Assembly (NCBI GenBank): GCA_019828595.1
Contig: JAHQRK010000006.1
Coordinates: 558,001-622,000 of the forward strand
Length of the DNA stretch: 64,000 nucleotides
Reading direction: 5' to 3'
Source of the DNA: Aphanomyces cochlioides
Taxonomy: Eukaryota > Oomycota > Saprolegniomycetes > Saprolegniales > Verrucalvaceae
Within the stretch, counting starts at the first letter, position 1. Each line of letters begins with the position of its first letter. Below, in pieces: positions 29,664 through 41,413 of this stretch. A program made the translations under genes and the position numbers. The notes beneath the pieces are model-generated. The model saw only the letters and a program-made list of their open reading frames with translations. It was not told the origin of the DNA and searched no databases.

Positions 29664-30506
29664 GCTTGACCATATCACCAAAGTGTTTCGACTTACGTGG
29701 GCCTTAGCTCACTTCCACGCTATGTCATACAGTGAATACCATTTCCATGATATGATGGACGTCGCACATGTTGACGAAAAGTGGTTCTTTGTGGCCGAAT
29801 TGAAGAAGACGTACTGCTTTCATCCCGGGAGAATGCCACCCCAGCGCACATGCCAGTCCTAGAGGTTTACAACTAAGGTAATGTTTCTGAGTGTCGTTTC
29901 AACACCCAGGTGGAGTGAAGTCTAGGCAATATCCGTCGTGGACGTTAGTCACTCAACCCGTTGCTGTTACTCGAGACGTTTATCGCGAGATGCTCATAAT
30001 GAACGTAATAACAGCGATCAAGACAAAGTGGCCCGCTGATGCATCCCGACGCATCACCATCCAACAAGACCACGCGCGGACTCACGTCCCCCCACTTGAC
30101 CGTAACATTGTTCGTACTAGTCAATCTGGCGGCTGGGAAATTTCTGTTCATTATCAGCCGCCAAATTTCTAGATTTCATTGTGCTGGACCTCAGAGTTTT
30201 CCGTGCAATTCAATCGCTCTAAGAAAAGACTCATTCCAGAACGTTGACGACATTATAGCCACCACAGAGGTGGCGTGGATTGAAGTCGACATGCAGACCG
30301 CGAACGCAAACTTTCTCACTTTGCAGGCATGTATGAATGATGTCATTAAAGTCGCGGGGAATAATTATTACGAGATCCCACACATGCAAAACGCCAAACT
30401 GGCCTCCTGCGGTCAGCCGCCAGAAGACGTGAATGCTGAAAAGGGCGTCATAAACGCAGGTTTTCGGCTACTTGAATCGACAGACATGGAAAAGAAGATC
30501 AAGTAG
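29664..30506 (+). pseudogene. mariner-like transposase relic (DDD type)
   Basis: Pieces in several frames line up in order with a mariner-type transposase: KVFRLTWALAHFHAM, FHDMMDVAHVDEKWFFVAEL (first Asp), VMFLSVVSTPRW, ITIQQDHARTHVPP (second Asp), QPPNF followed in another frame by FIVLDLRVFRAIQSL (third Asp), and a C-terminus FLTLQACMNDVIKVAGNNYY with EIPHMQNAKL. Frame changes and stops (for example near 29861 and 30172) show decay. The N-terminal DNA-binding part is missing, and no ends could be placed. Confidence 0.7.
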
Positions 30507-30947
30507 AAAAGAATTAGCTATTGAAATATCAAACGATCTGGAAATGGCCGAATTTTGCTCTCAGATCTAGCAGCTCAGCCTTGAAGGCAACTTAGTAGAC
30601 GATTGTGACGAAGATTTGTTTGTAGTTTTGAATTCAACAATTCAAAAAAATATAAATGTTTGTATGTAAATCCAGAATTTAATGAGTAAATATATGCTAT
30701 GATTTACCAACTTCAATTTTGCCATTCATGCAATCATTTCTGGACAGAGGTAGTATTGATCTGCAAGGAAAACGTAGTCCAGGGCAGAGCCTCCGAAAAA
30801 TATATTCTCAAAATAGGATATCCTTGTTTCGTAAAATTATTTTTGACCAATTATATTCCTGGATTTGTTTCGTAAAACCCCAAATAATGCTATACATATT
30901 TGCTCAAATATATATATTTCTACCGTACTGGAATATGAATATATTTA
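30507..30947. other. AT-rich spacer
   Basis: No gene seen. The 85-codon frame at 30719 runs through low-complexity AT-rich DNA. Confidence 0.4.
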
Positions 30948-31222
30948 GGGCCCGTCTGGCAACCGAAAATATTTAATTACAATAAATAGGTCCAAAATGC
31001 CATTTGAGGCCAAATTCAATATTTATCAAAATATGAACTTGTTTATCTCCTAGAGTTTTGCACCAAATCCAATGTTTTTGGTTGGGATATACTCACTGGA
31101 GGCTTCCAAAATGCCATTTTACGAGATGGAGGTTTTACCTCTATTTTGAAAATGCCATAAATAGTTGATCTCAATTTAGCTGAAAATGGCATATTGATTT
31201 TGAATTTTTGCCAGACGCACCC
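30948..31222. mobile_element. Harbinger-type MITE
   Basis: A 275-bp element with ends GGGCCCGTCTGGCAA and TTGCCAGACGCACCC (imperfect 15-bp inverted repeats), flanked by TTA (30945-30947 and 31223-31225). The GGGC start and the TTA duplication match the two larger Harbinger elements in the window. No coding capacity. Confidence 0.75.
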
Positions 31223-31260
31223 TTATTTTTCTTCTTTGAAAAATTGAATAAATAAAATGT

Positions 31261-33241
31261 ATTGTCTTCAGAATTTACAGTGTGGATTGCACTGGCATTT
31301 CTATTTTGTCCAATCCAAATTTAAAGTAGTTTCAATTGGCTATATATATGGATGCGTGCATCAATGTTGTGTGAGTTGTCGGAGTTCCCTCATCTCACGC
31401 TCATGCTTGTCGAGCTACAACGAATTCTTGCACGCCTGTGCTAGCAATAATGATGACAACTGACCAAATAAATTACGATGAATTTACTCCTATTTCTCTG
31501 AGTTTACTGTTAACCAACAACAGAGCGATTACAGCATTTCTGAGGGGATGGACGAAGGGCGCAAAAGCTATGCCATCACATACGGCCTCGTGATACTCCG
31601 AAGTGTTTAAAACCCCGTAGAGAACATAAATCACACATTCATCAACTTTTACAATGCTCGACATATTGAAATTAAGGGGGTTACACTGTTTTTTCCAATA
31701 AAGTGATATTTTTTCTCTGTATTTATACTTGCAATTTGTATTCAACGATTTGAATTTACCTCTCAATGGAAATCACAGAGCAGTTTGCACTGTGGATTCA
31801 TTGTCCAATCAAATGCTAATAAAATAGAGAAACCCGCCCAATGATTTATCCCAGCGCTACACAAAGGAAAACGTAGTTGAAAGCTAAACTAAACTCCCTT
31901 ACCAGGCACTCATAACTAAGAAACAGTGTTCAGTGCGACAGAGGCAGGCTAGAATCGCAGTACACTTAAATTAGTTCTCACATCATTCGAAACTCACATT
32001 CAACTGCTTTACAGGTTCACACATGTACACTCGTTGCATGTCGAGGGACGATATGTAGTTTACAACTCAACACGTTGATTGCTAGCCATATAGAAAGATG
32101 TCTACTTTCAGCATTTTAACTGACACAATACATGTAGAAGAGTTGGTGCTGGTCATGCAACTTGTATTAGTTTAGCAACGCAATCTCGAAATGAATCAAC
32201 AATCATCTTGTCTCCTTAAATGTGTGATTTCTGATCTCTACGGGATTTTAAACACTTCGGAGTATCACGAGGCCGTATGTGATGGCATAGCTTTATCGCC
32301 CTTCGTCCATCGCCTCAGAAATGTTGTAATCGCTCTGTTGTTGGTTAACAGTAAACTCAGAGAAATAGGAGTAAATTCATCGTAATTTATTTGGTCAGTT
32401 GTCATCATTATTGCTAGCACAGGCGTGCAAGAATTCGTTGTAGCTCGACAAGCATGAGCGTGAGATGAGGGAACTCCGACAACTCACACAACATTGATGC
32501 ACGCATCCATATATATAGCCAATTGAAACTACTTTAAATTTGGATTGGACAAAATAGAAATGCCAGTGCAATCCACACTGTAAATTCTGAAGACAATACA
32601 TTTAAGGAGACAAGTTGATTGTTGATTCCTTTGTATCAGTCCTTTATTCGAGATTGCGTTGCTAAACTAATACAAGTTACATGACCAGCACCAACTCTTC
32701 TACATGTATTGTGTCAGTTAAAATGCTGAAAGATATTGTAGACATCTTTCTACATGGCTAGCAATCAACGTGTTGAGTTGTAGACTATATCGTCACTCCA
32801 CATGCAACGAGTGTACATGTTTGAGGTTTTTCATTCAACCTGTAAAGCAGCTGAATGTGAGTTTCGAATGATGTAAGAACTAATTCAAGTGTACTGCGAT
32901 TCTAGCCTGCCTCTGTCGCACTGAACACTGTTTCTTAGTTATGAGTGGCTGGTAAGGGAGGAATATGGACGAAACGGCTTTTGAAGAAGGGAGGAAAAGT
33001 TAACTACGTTTTCCTTTGTGTAGCGCTGGGATAAATCATTGGGCGGGTTTCTCTATTTTATTAGCATTTGATTGGACAATGAATCCACAGTGCAAACTGC
33101 TCTGTGATTTCTATTGAGAGGTAAATTCAAATCGTTGAATACAAATTGCAAGTATAAATACAGAGAAAAAATATCACTTTATTGGAAAAAACAGTGTAAC
33201 CCCCTTAATTCCAATATGTCGAGCACTGTAAAAGTTGATGA
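31261..33241 (+). mobile_element. ATGT-flanked element, outer copy, split by an inverted inner copy
   Basis: Starts ATTGTCTTCAGAATTTACAG and ends GTAAAAGTTGATGA, with ATGT on both sides (31257-31260 and 33242-33245). It is the same roughly 1-kb element as at 37285. Here a second copy in opposite orientation sits inside (31639-32597). No terminal inverted repeats and no convincing protein. The 68-codon frame starting at 31257 recurs in each copy because the DNA does. Confidence 0.8.
31639..32597 (-). mobile_element. ATGT-flanked element, inner inverted copy
   Basis: A full-length copy (959 bp) inserted in reverse inside the outer copy. Flanked by ACAT on both sides (31635-31638 and 32598-32601), i.e. 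ATGT in element orientation. The arrangement makes a long inverted repeat of about 400-bp arms with the outer copy. Confidence 0.8.
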
Positions 33242-33245
33242 ATGT

Positions 33246-33768
33246 ACTATTTTCGGAGCCTCTGGTCCAGCGAGCACTACTGTGTAGTTTTGTCTAATTG
33301 AATGATTTACATATCACGACTGGCTAAAATTAGTTTGCGTTCTTTCATCATGTCTACCTCCATGTATGATGTGAATATGAATATGATGGCTGAACGTCAT
33401 GGTCGCCAACCCACAGCAAACTTAGTTATGATAAAATGGAGTATTCTAGTGTCTAATCGCATTTAAAAACTAATCAATCTCTAGCAGGGATCCCGGTAGT
33501 ACTATTTGCTCTTGGTGCGCCGGTGATGAAGTTGTGCAGCTGTCTTCAGGACAATGAAAGTTTTGTCAAGTGAATGTTACGCGTGTACTACATAACCGAC
33601 AACGCAGAAAGACAATAGTCACTTCCAATTAGTCTAAGCCCTGCATGTTGCAGGCAGCAGAGGGTGTTTTCATTTCTAGCCATGCAATTCTTGACTTTGC
33701 TGCAGTAACATTTCAATTTTTAATGATTGTGTCATACATATGCATGTAATTGGCTTGAAGACCAAACC
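33246..33768. other. AT-rich spacer
   Basis: Nothing recognisable on either strand. Confidence 0.4.
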
Positions 33769-35562
33769 TATAAGGGGGTTGTTACTATTTGGTGCCCCAT
33801 AAATGTATTGTATTATTATTTGGTACCTCGTGTTACTAAATGGTCACTACATGTTTTTTGTATTACTATTCAGTACCCCTCCGGATAATATGCAACAGAA
33901 TCAGTAGAATGTGATCTTAAGCTGACACGACAGCTTTTGGACAACAGTGAGGTCTTTTACATAAAGAGGGGCTAGCTAACCTGAAGTAGGGACTCTTTTG
34001 GGGAAAGTTCTTGTGTATTCGAGTGATTCAAGCTATCACTATTACTTTGAAACAACGACACTTGTTGTCGACGAGGTCCTTTTTCTGCATGTGGTCTGGA
34101 GAAATTTTGGAGTGAATAATCAATATCAACATCAATCTTGGTTAATCGTTGAATATCGTACAGTAACAGACGACTAGATCACGCTTTTAATGAGTCAAGG
34201 GGACACAGGTCATAGCCAACTGATACACCCCCAAGGGCAGTATCACGCGATAATTTCAACTAAATGAGAATGATAAAAAGTCGTGTGTATTTCTGGCAAG
34301 GATGAGATGGCTTTATGTCCTCACTTGTGAATTGGCTTGGAACTCACCCTTTCATCTTAGCTCTAGTTTGAATGTGCTATTCACATTGTCTAGTCACTGG
34401 ACAGCACAGGCAGAGACTAAAGGCTCAGTTCCAGGCCGATTCTCAAGTGAGGACATAAATCGTAGCCAGAGAATGTAGACAACTGCATAACGTCCTCAAC
34501 CAACAGTAAATCCTAACACATGAACCACATTACTTTGTCCTTTGGTTCAATTAGTTAGCTTGAACTTTCGTCTTGTTGATAGACTTAGACTCATTGACAG
34601 CACAAGTGTGTTCAAAATGCACAACCCGAGAGGAAAATGCCAATAAATTGGCTCGTTGTCATATTTCAGCAAAATTATATTCCCCTTAACTACTTAGCAA
34701 ACAGACCTATGCAGGGATTTCTGATGCAAGAATGCATTGCGCTGTCAAACATTTTAAGAATGAAAAGATGACTAGACTGTTCAAGGTGGCTGATAAAGCC
34801 AAATGACAGTCAATGTGATGTATTTTGATTATCTGTTTGATGAAGATGTCTGATATTGGCGTGTTTTCCCTAGCTATATGATTATCTGTGACTTTGTTGA
34901 GCTATTGTGTTCTAATTTGAAATTGGGCCTGAATTTAGTGCTTTCTCACTGCTCAATTCTGCCTCTAATTTATGGATAGCACCGCAGAAAAAAGGTAGAG
35001 AGAAAGGACTCAGTTGAGGTCCAATTCACAAGCGAGAACACGAAAATCCACTATAGCCAGAGAATATACACAAAAGTCAAACGTCCTCAACCGACAGTTA
35101 ATCCAAAACATCACAGAGAACTGTCCTCTGATTCGATCATGGCTAGCGAGAATATTCGTTGTGTTTATAGACCTAGACTTGTTTACTGAACTACACATCG
35201 AGATGATGGCCAGTCGGAAACGCCAGTCGGAAACGCGTTCCATGTTCTTAAGCTGTTTGCAGGAATATAATTGACGACCTTCTGCACTTATCTAGTGTTT
35301 ACAGAAGGAGAAAGTGATGGAGGCGGTGTCGAAGTTGAAACAAAATAGATTACTCTGCTTCAGCTGGCAAGTATAATAGAAAATGCGGTCCAGCTACCCA
35401 ACGTATTGGTGTGTGTACTTTGGATGAAGGACCATTTTGACACAAAGCAAAATAATTATCCGGAAAGTCAAATTTAGTGACCATTTTGCAATCAAAATAT
35501 TTATTGTGACCATTTAGTAAGATTTCAATTTTATGGGGTACTAATTTGCAACTGCCCCTATA
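33769..35562. mobile_element. Non-coding TIR element with internal duplication
   Basis: Imperfect terminal inverted repeats of about 34 bp: the left end starts TATAAGGGGGTTGTTAC and the right end, reversed, TATAGGGGCAGTTGCAA, both running to CCCCATAAA. Subterminal parts repeat a TTACTATTTGGT-like unit several times on the left and its complement on the right. Two related stretches about 585 bp apart (34340-34640 and 34925-35215, sharing AGCCAGAGAAT and CGTCCTCAACC) form an internal duplication. No gene, so probably non-autonomous. It lies directly upstream of the truncated helicase. Confidence 0.6.
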
Positions 35563-37284
35563 TAAAGTCCAAAACTGGTTTGATTACTTTACATTTCAAA
35601 TTGAAAACAATCAAACACGATGTGAACAAATTCTTTCTGGAGCTATTGCGCTGCAATATGGATATAAAAGCAATATTGTCCGGGGGAGATTCCAAGTCTC
35701 TACTCTATTACATCACAAGCTATATAACGAAGACATCTATGAATTTCCAAACATTGTTTGATTCGTGCTACAGTGGAGTTGCCGCTGTAACTCGCGAAGT
35801 TGAGATGAGCGGCCAAGAGTCAAGTATCACTAATGCTGAGCTCGCGAGGCGTTTGGTTCAATCATGCTACTTCAAGATTCGTGGAAGGGAAGAATTTGGC
35901 GCGCCATTTTCTTGTTTCTCACAAATGGGATTTCCTCCGTTCTATTGCCCAGCAAAATTCAAACCTCTCTACTGGTCCGTATTTAATGCTATGATCTTTG
36001 CTGAAGAACAGAAAGAGTTGCGTGGCAATCTCAGAGAAGTTTATCAATCTCAGCAAGAGCATTCATCAAGCATCCATAGCGGAGACGATGATACATTGCC
36101 ACATGATGATCCAGATATTTACACATTTGATGCCGAAGAGGGTGTTGATTCAGGGGAATACATTGTTTACACCAATGTGGGAATCGACTATAAGTATCGG
36201 CCGTTGTCTATGGAACACTTAGCTCCAATTGACTTCGCTGTGATATACAAAAAGTGAAGATTGATGAAGGCAATCAAGCAAAAGGCATGCGATTTTGCCA
36301 AGGGCATCCTCAATTTTCAACGCATTATCTGAATGTCGAGAAAGTCGAGTACCTTCCTGAAATTAATGGAAAAACATTACCCCTGTTCAAACGAAATTCT
36401 GAACAATTTTGCCGAGCCGTAAGTATAATACTGACCCCTTGGCGTCAAGCAACAAACATTTTCAGTCCGGAAATGTCCTATCGCGACTGCTGGCTTGAAA
36501 TTGACAGACAAGATTTAATTTCAAACGAAAACAAAACTATATTATGCAAAATATAGTTCTCTCTCAAGAGGATGCATATGATGATGAGCAACCGGAGGGG
36601 GGCATACGACCATCAATTGAGCAAGAAATACCGAGAAATGAATCTCAAGATCAATCTAATATTTATTGCCTTCCTCTTGATCTATCCGATGAACAACTAC
36701 AAACAATGATGCGGATGGAATCTTCCGTCGGCGCAACCTTGGTGACTTCTCCAGGTATTCCCACACATACGCTATTGAGCACAATTGAAAACTCTCCTCA
36801 AATTTTGCCGAATGAATTAAAAAATCACTGGAAGAGGTGGAAATCCAAGGCGGCGAATGAAAGTAATGGATATGATCCATCTATTGGCTTCCAAGACGAA
36901 GTAACTCTGGTCAGCACTGCAGAATATCCACGTGTGATGAACTCAGTTGCTTCTGAAATTAATCTCCAGGGTCGTCAACGTGCTACTTTCAATTTGTTTT
37001 TAGACACATTTGAGAAAAAATTGCTTGATCCTGGTGTACAAAATATGGTTCTTGTAACTGGCGCTGGTGGAGTTGGCAAATCTAAACTCATTCAATCAAT
37101 CGTATCGTACTTTGAGAAGAGAAATATGTTGAGTTTCTTGAGCTTGTCTGCGCCATCAGGATCTGCAGCTTGTTGCATAAATGGATCGACAATAGATTCG
37201 CTTGCATATCTGATGTCGAAAGAGATTGGTGAACGCGAGTTGCAGACTTTACGTAAAGTCCAAGTATTGATTTTGGATGAATGT

Positions 37285-38244
37285 ATTGTCTTCAGAATTT
37301 ACAGTGTGGATTGCACTGGCATTTCTATTTTGTCCAATCCAAATTTAAAGTAGTTTCAATTGGCTATATATATGGATGCGTGCATCAATGTTGTGTGAGT
37401 TGTCGGAGTTCCCTCATCTCACGCTCATGCTTGTCGAGCTACAACGAATTCTTGCACGCCTGTGCTAGCAATAATGATGACAACTGACCAAATAAATTAC
37501 GATGAATTTACTCCTATTTCTCTGAGTTTACTGTTAACCAACAACAGAGCGATTACAGCATTTCTGAGGGGATGGACGAAGGGCGCAAAAGCTATGCCGT
37601 CACACACGGCCTCGTGATACTCCGAAGTGTTTAAAACCCCATAGAGATCAGAAATCACACATTTAACGAGACAAAATTCCTTTATATCAGTCCTATATTC
37701 GAGATTGCGTTGCTAAACTAATACAAGTTACATGACCAGCACCAACTCTTCTACATGTATTGTGTCAATTAAAATGCTGAAAGATATTGTAGACATCTTT
37801 CTATATGGCTAGCAATCAACGTGTTCAGTTGTAAACTACATATCGTCCCTCGACATGCAACGAGTGTACATGTGTGAACCTGTAAAGCAGTTGAATGTGA
37901 GTTTCGAATGATGTGAGAACTAATTTAAGTGTACTGCGATTCTAGCCTTCCTCTGTCACACTGAACCCTGTTTCTTAGTTATGAGTGCCTGGTAAGGGAG
38001 TTTAGATTACCTTTCAACTACGTGTTCCTTTGTGTTGCGCTGGGATAAATCATTAGGCGGGTTTCTCTATTTTATTAGCATTTGATTGGTCAATAATCCA
38101 CAGTGCAAAATTTCCATTGAGAGGTATATTCAAAACGCTCAATACAAATTGCAAGTATAAATACAGAGAAAAAATATCACTTTATTGGAAAAAACAGTGT
38201 AACCCCCTTAATTTCAATATGTCGAGCACTGTAAAAGTTGATGA
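37285..38244 (+). mobile_element. ATGT-flanked element inside the helicase Walker B region
   Basis: A 960-bp copy of the element at 31261, in uninterrupted order. Flanks: ATGT at 37281-37284 and 38245-38248; the identity of flanks extends by chance to GATGAATGT, since the element itself ends in GTTGATGA. Removing the element and one ATGT restores the LILDE-CYFLGAQKL reading of the helicase. Confidence 0.85.
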
Positions 38245-38316
38245 ATGTTACTTTTTGGGTGCTCAAAAATTGCAAAAACTTTCGCGTTTTCTGTGTCAAG
38301 CCAATGGAAACGAATA

Positions 38317-39151
38317 CAGTTCTTACCTCGATATAGTGACCCCACTATAAAATAATAACCTATGATAACAAATATTGATTTATAAATTAATTTATACAGT
38401 ATATCTGAATTGTTGCTGTAGATTTGAGAGAACCTCGCCAAATTGATCAATACTAGTACGAGATAAGTTAACCCCACACGACACTTCGATTGTAATATAC
38501 ACGACAGTACAAGATACATGGTTAGTTCGCGTAAGAGATAATCTTCAATATTGGTTGCTAGACAAGTAACATCCGGTAGGATTGTCCATTGACTTGAGCA
38601 CTAAGCAGTCTACAACGACAGTAAAGGCTTGTCTGGAATCTACGGGAATTTGACAATTTGCAAGTTGTGTAATTGGAACATGTTGGGGACGCAAGTTCCT
38701 TCAGGCGTAGGGATGCGTAGGGATGAGTCGGTGCCTGAGAGGCTACAAGAGTACACGAAGATTGTATTGATGGTTAGCTCACAGTCTACCTGCATGAATG
38801 GTGCATATAGCTTCTTGTGTTCGACTTCTCTAAGTCTATAGATGTTTCTTCTAATATTATAACATCCGAAGCTTACAAGCATCCTGTGACCGTGCTGCAT
38901 CAATAATGCAATCCTCTAAGATGGATGGACATTTTCAACGAGTATCAAATACCTCGATGACATGCTAAATAGACAAAAAAGACGATGATAAGCACAACAC
39001 AATTATGTAAGAGATAGCTGCAATATCTGAATGTGAAGATTGCCAGAACACTGGAAACCCTGCACTTAAGCTTGGGAAATAATAATATCCCTTTCAAATA
39101 ACCCTTAATAGTTTATGTGTACCACGGGGTCACTATATCGAGGTAAGACTG
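38317..39151. mobile_element. pogo/Tc1-type MITE
   Basis: An 835-bp element with inverted ends: left CAGTTCTTACCTCG then ATATAGTGACCCC; the right end, reversed, is the same with one T fewer (CAGTCTTACC). TA on both sides (38315-38316 and 39152-39153). The CAGT ends and the TA target fit the Tc1/pogo class. No gene inside. Confidence 0.75.
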
Positions 39152-39329
39152 TAACCATTTGGTGGAATAAGGGCATCTTTACCGGTACGGGTTATTGGCT
39201 ATTCTCATATATTTTATCCGGAGAATAGCCAACAGATGCCACACCGGACTGGCTATTGGCTATTCTATTTAGGTGACTGGCTATTCCAACTCGGAATAGC
39301 CAGTCAATCTATTTTCCACAAGCGTGAGG

Positions 39330-40028
39330 ATGGGCCGAGGTACTTCCTACAGCGAGAACGAAGATCGTCAGCTCTGTCGGTCATGGATTGCAGTAAGTGA
39401 AGATGCAATCGTAGGCACGGACCAGACGTCATCATCTTTTTGGAGAAGTATTTTTGAGCACTGGGTTGGTCGGCTGCCATGTCCTTCAACAGAGAGGACT
39501 GCTGACGCGCTTATGAATCATTTTGGAGACATCAACAAGGAGGTACAGAGGTTTTGTGGATGCCATGATTTTATCTTAAGATCGTTGCCAAGTGGAGCAA
39601 ATGCCGACAACGTTATCCGTGACTCCATCATAGAGTACCAACGTCGAGCGAACAAAAAGAATTTCAAATATCTCCATTGTTGGGAAGAATTAAAGAATAG
39701 TCCCAAATGGGCATCAAAAGCACTAAACTCAGGAAAGCGTCCGCGTTGCGACGAAAATGCCGACGCTCATAGTGGTGAAATTGAAAATCAACAAGGAGCA
39801 TCCCGTCCGAAGGGTAAAAAGTCAGCCAAGTCCGTCGAACACAAAGACAATTCAATTCGACAACTGAACGCATCCATGGACGTGAAAAACGAGCAATTTG
39901 GTCATTACATGCTCTTGAAAATGCTCTTGAAACCAATCGATGAAATTCCCAGTGAAAATCGTCCAGTGTTTGAAATGATGAAGCAGGAGTACATCAAGAA
40001 ATTTACGTCGGGAAGCGCTCATGATTGA
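39330..40028 (+). CDS. Harbinger Myb/SANT-like DNA-binding protein
   Basis: A 232-residue protein from the ATG at 39330 (a GTG two codons earlier is not used). N-terminal trihelix Myb/SANT-like domain at about 5-100: YSENEDRQLCRSWIAVSEDA, GTDQ, FWRSIFEHW, ADALMNHFGDINKEVQRF. Then a Lys-rich stretch (PKGKKSAK) and a C-terminal helix (YMLLKMLLKPIDEI). The GTDQ/FW pattern is typical of the plant-type Myb-like proteins paired with PIF/Harbinger transposases. It should bring the transposase into the nucleus and to the subterminal DNA. Frame intact. Confidence 0.75.
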   Translation: MGRGTSYSENEDRQLCRSWIAVSEDAIVGTDQTSSSFWRSIFEHWVGRLPCPSTERTADALMNHFGDINKEVQRFCGCHDFILRSLPSGANADNVIRDSIIEYQRRANKKNFKYLHCWEELKNSPKWASKALNSGKRPRCDENADAHSGEIENQQGASRPKGKKSAKSVEHKDNSIRQLNASMDVKNEQFGHYMLLKMLLKPIDEIPSENRPVFEMMKQEYIKKFTSGSAHD

Positions 40029-40109
40029 GATTGCACAACAATACATAAACTTCATTAATGCAAAGTGAATTGAATGTGTATTACAAATATGAGTGACTAG
40101 TCTAGATGA

Positions 40110-41413
40110 TTAGCTCGGCGGGAATTTAAATCCTTTGCCCTTGAGCAGCCACAAGTGTTTCATGAGGTCGTTGCGCAGTCGAGCATGCTCCACGCGATTT
40201 TCAATATGTGGAGGTTGGCCTAGAGATGACTGCCGAGTCACACTTGCTGTGGGTGTCCTTGTTTCTGTTTGAACATTGTGTGTCTCATTGATATCGTCAA
40301 GGTTGATGTCATTGTACTCCACTATCATGTTGTGCATGATAATGCATGCTTTGATGATGTTTTCCATCTCCTCGGTATACCACAATGCGCAAGGCTTTGA
40401 TAAAATTTGCCACCTCGATTTCAAGACACCGAAAGCACGCTCAACATCCTTGCGATATCTTGAAACAATACTTATGAAAAATTGCTATGGAAAGTGTTTA
40501 GAAAGTAAATCGCTCCATAATCTACCTTCATTTCATCATCGTTATTCGAAAAACCTTGTACAAAGGTCGACCATTGAGGGTAGATCCCATCGACAAGAAC
40601 ATAACCAATTGATCGAGATGATCCACACAAAACGTAATTGCAAGGTGGAGTCCTTCCTGCGTGTAAATTGTCAAATAAGTTAGACCTGTTGAGCACGTTG
40701 ATATCGTTTAATGATCCTGGCATTCCAAAGAATGCATGCCAAACCCACAAGCGGTGATCTGCTATTGCTTCAAGAACTATTGTTGGAGATTGGGATTTTC
40801 CTTGATATGCCCCCGCATAGCTTGTTGGACAATTTTTCCATTCCCAATGAGTACAATCCAATGAACCAATCATGCCAGGGACACCACGGCATTCTGCAGC
40901 CTCAAGCAACATGGCAATATCGTTCGCGTTGGGTTCACGGAGGTATTCACTTTCAAAGCATTCGATAATCGTTACACAAAACTGCCTCCGGCATTCGTTT
41001 ATTGTTGATTCGCTCAGTCGAATGTAGTCGTCGTGAATGTCAGAGGCTACTCCATATGCAAGAAATCGGATTGCAGCAACCACCTTTTGAAGAGAAGTTG
41101 CCCCAATTTTACCTGTGGCATCTCGTTTTTGCTGGAAGTATGAGCATTTCGACTCAACGGTGTGCCATATACGATGAAACAATGGTTTGGCCATTCGAAA
41201 ACGGCGCCTAAATTGGTCGTCTGAATAGACCGGAGTCATCGAGAAGTAGTCTCGAAAAATGTTCATGTGGCCAGCTTGTGTTCCACGGTCGAAATTCGGT
41301 CGGCGTAGCTTTATTGGACGCTCGTCGCTTACCACATCGCGCACATAGACACCAATCTCTTCGTCTCCATCCAAGAGATAGTCGATGACCGTTTCGTCTT
41401 CACTGTCCGACAT
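40110..41413 (-). CDS. Harbinger (HARBI1-like) DDE transposase, one mini-intron
   Basis: 420 residues when a 41-nt GT-AG intron (40485-40525) is removed: exon 1 is 41413-40526, exon 2 is 40484-40110. The intron call rests on the join EMK then QFFISIVSRYRKDVERAFGV, the expected catalytic-Glu motif. Other motifs: RRFRMAKPLFHRIWHTVE and HDDYIRLSESTINECRRQF (helix-turn-helix region), GMIGSLDCTHWEWKNCP (first Asp), VLEAIADHRLWVWHAFFGMP, SIGYVLVDGIYPQW (second Asp). No stop or frameshift in the exons. DDE nuclease of PIF/Harbinger elements, cutting at the GGGC ends with a 3-bp target. Together with the Myb gene and perfect ends this copy could be active or recently so. Confidence 0.85.

Noticed and set aside
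33242..33300. Sequence after the outer ATGT element (GATGAATGT then ACTATTTTCGGAGCC) as a second helicase Walker B target
   Set aside because: GATGA belongs to the element end, and the following DNA does not continue as helicase.
31257..37487. The same 68-codon frame (MYCLQNLQCGLHWHFYF) at three places
   Set aside because: It lies in each copy of the ATGT-flanked element and is unchanged only because the DNA is. Composition is not protein-like and the frame starts in the flanking ATGT.
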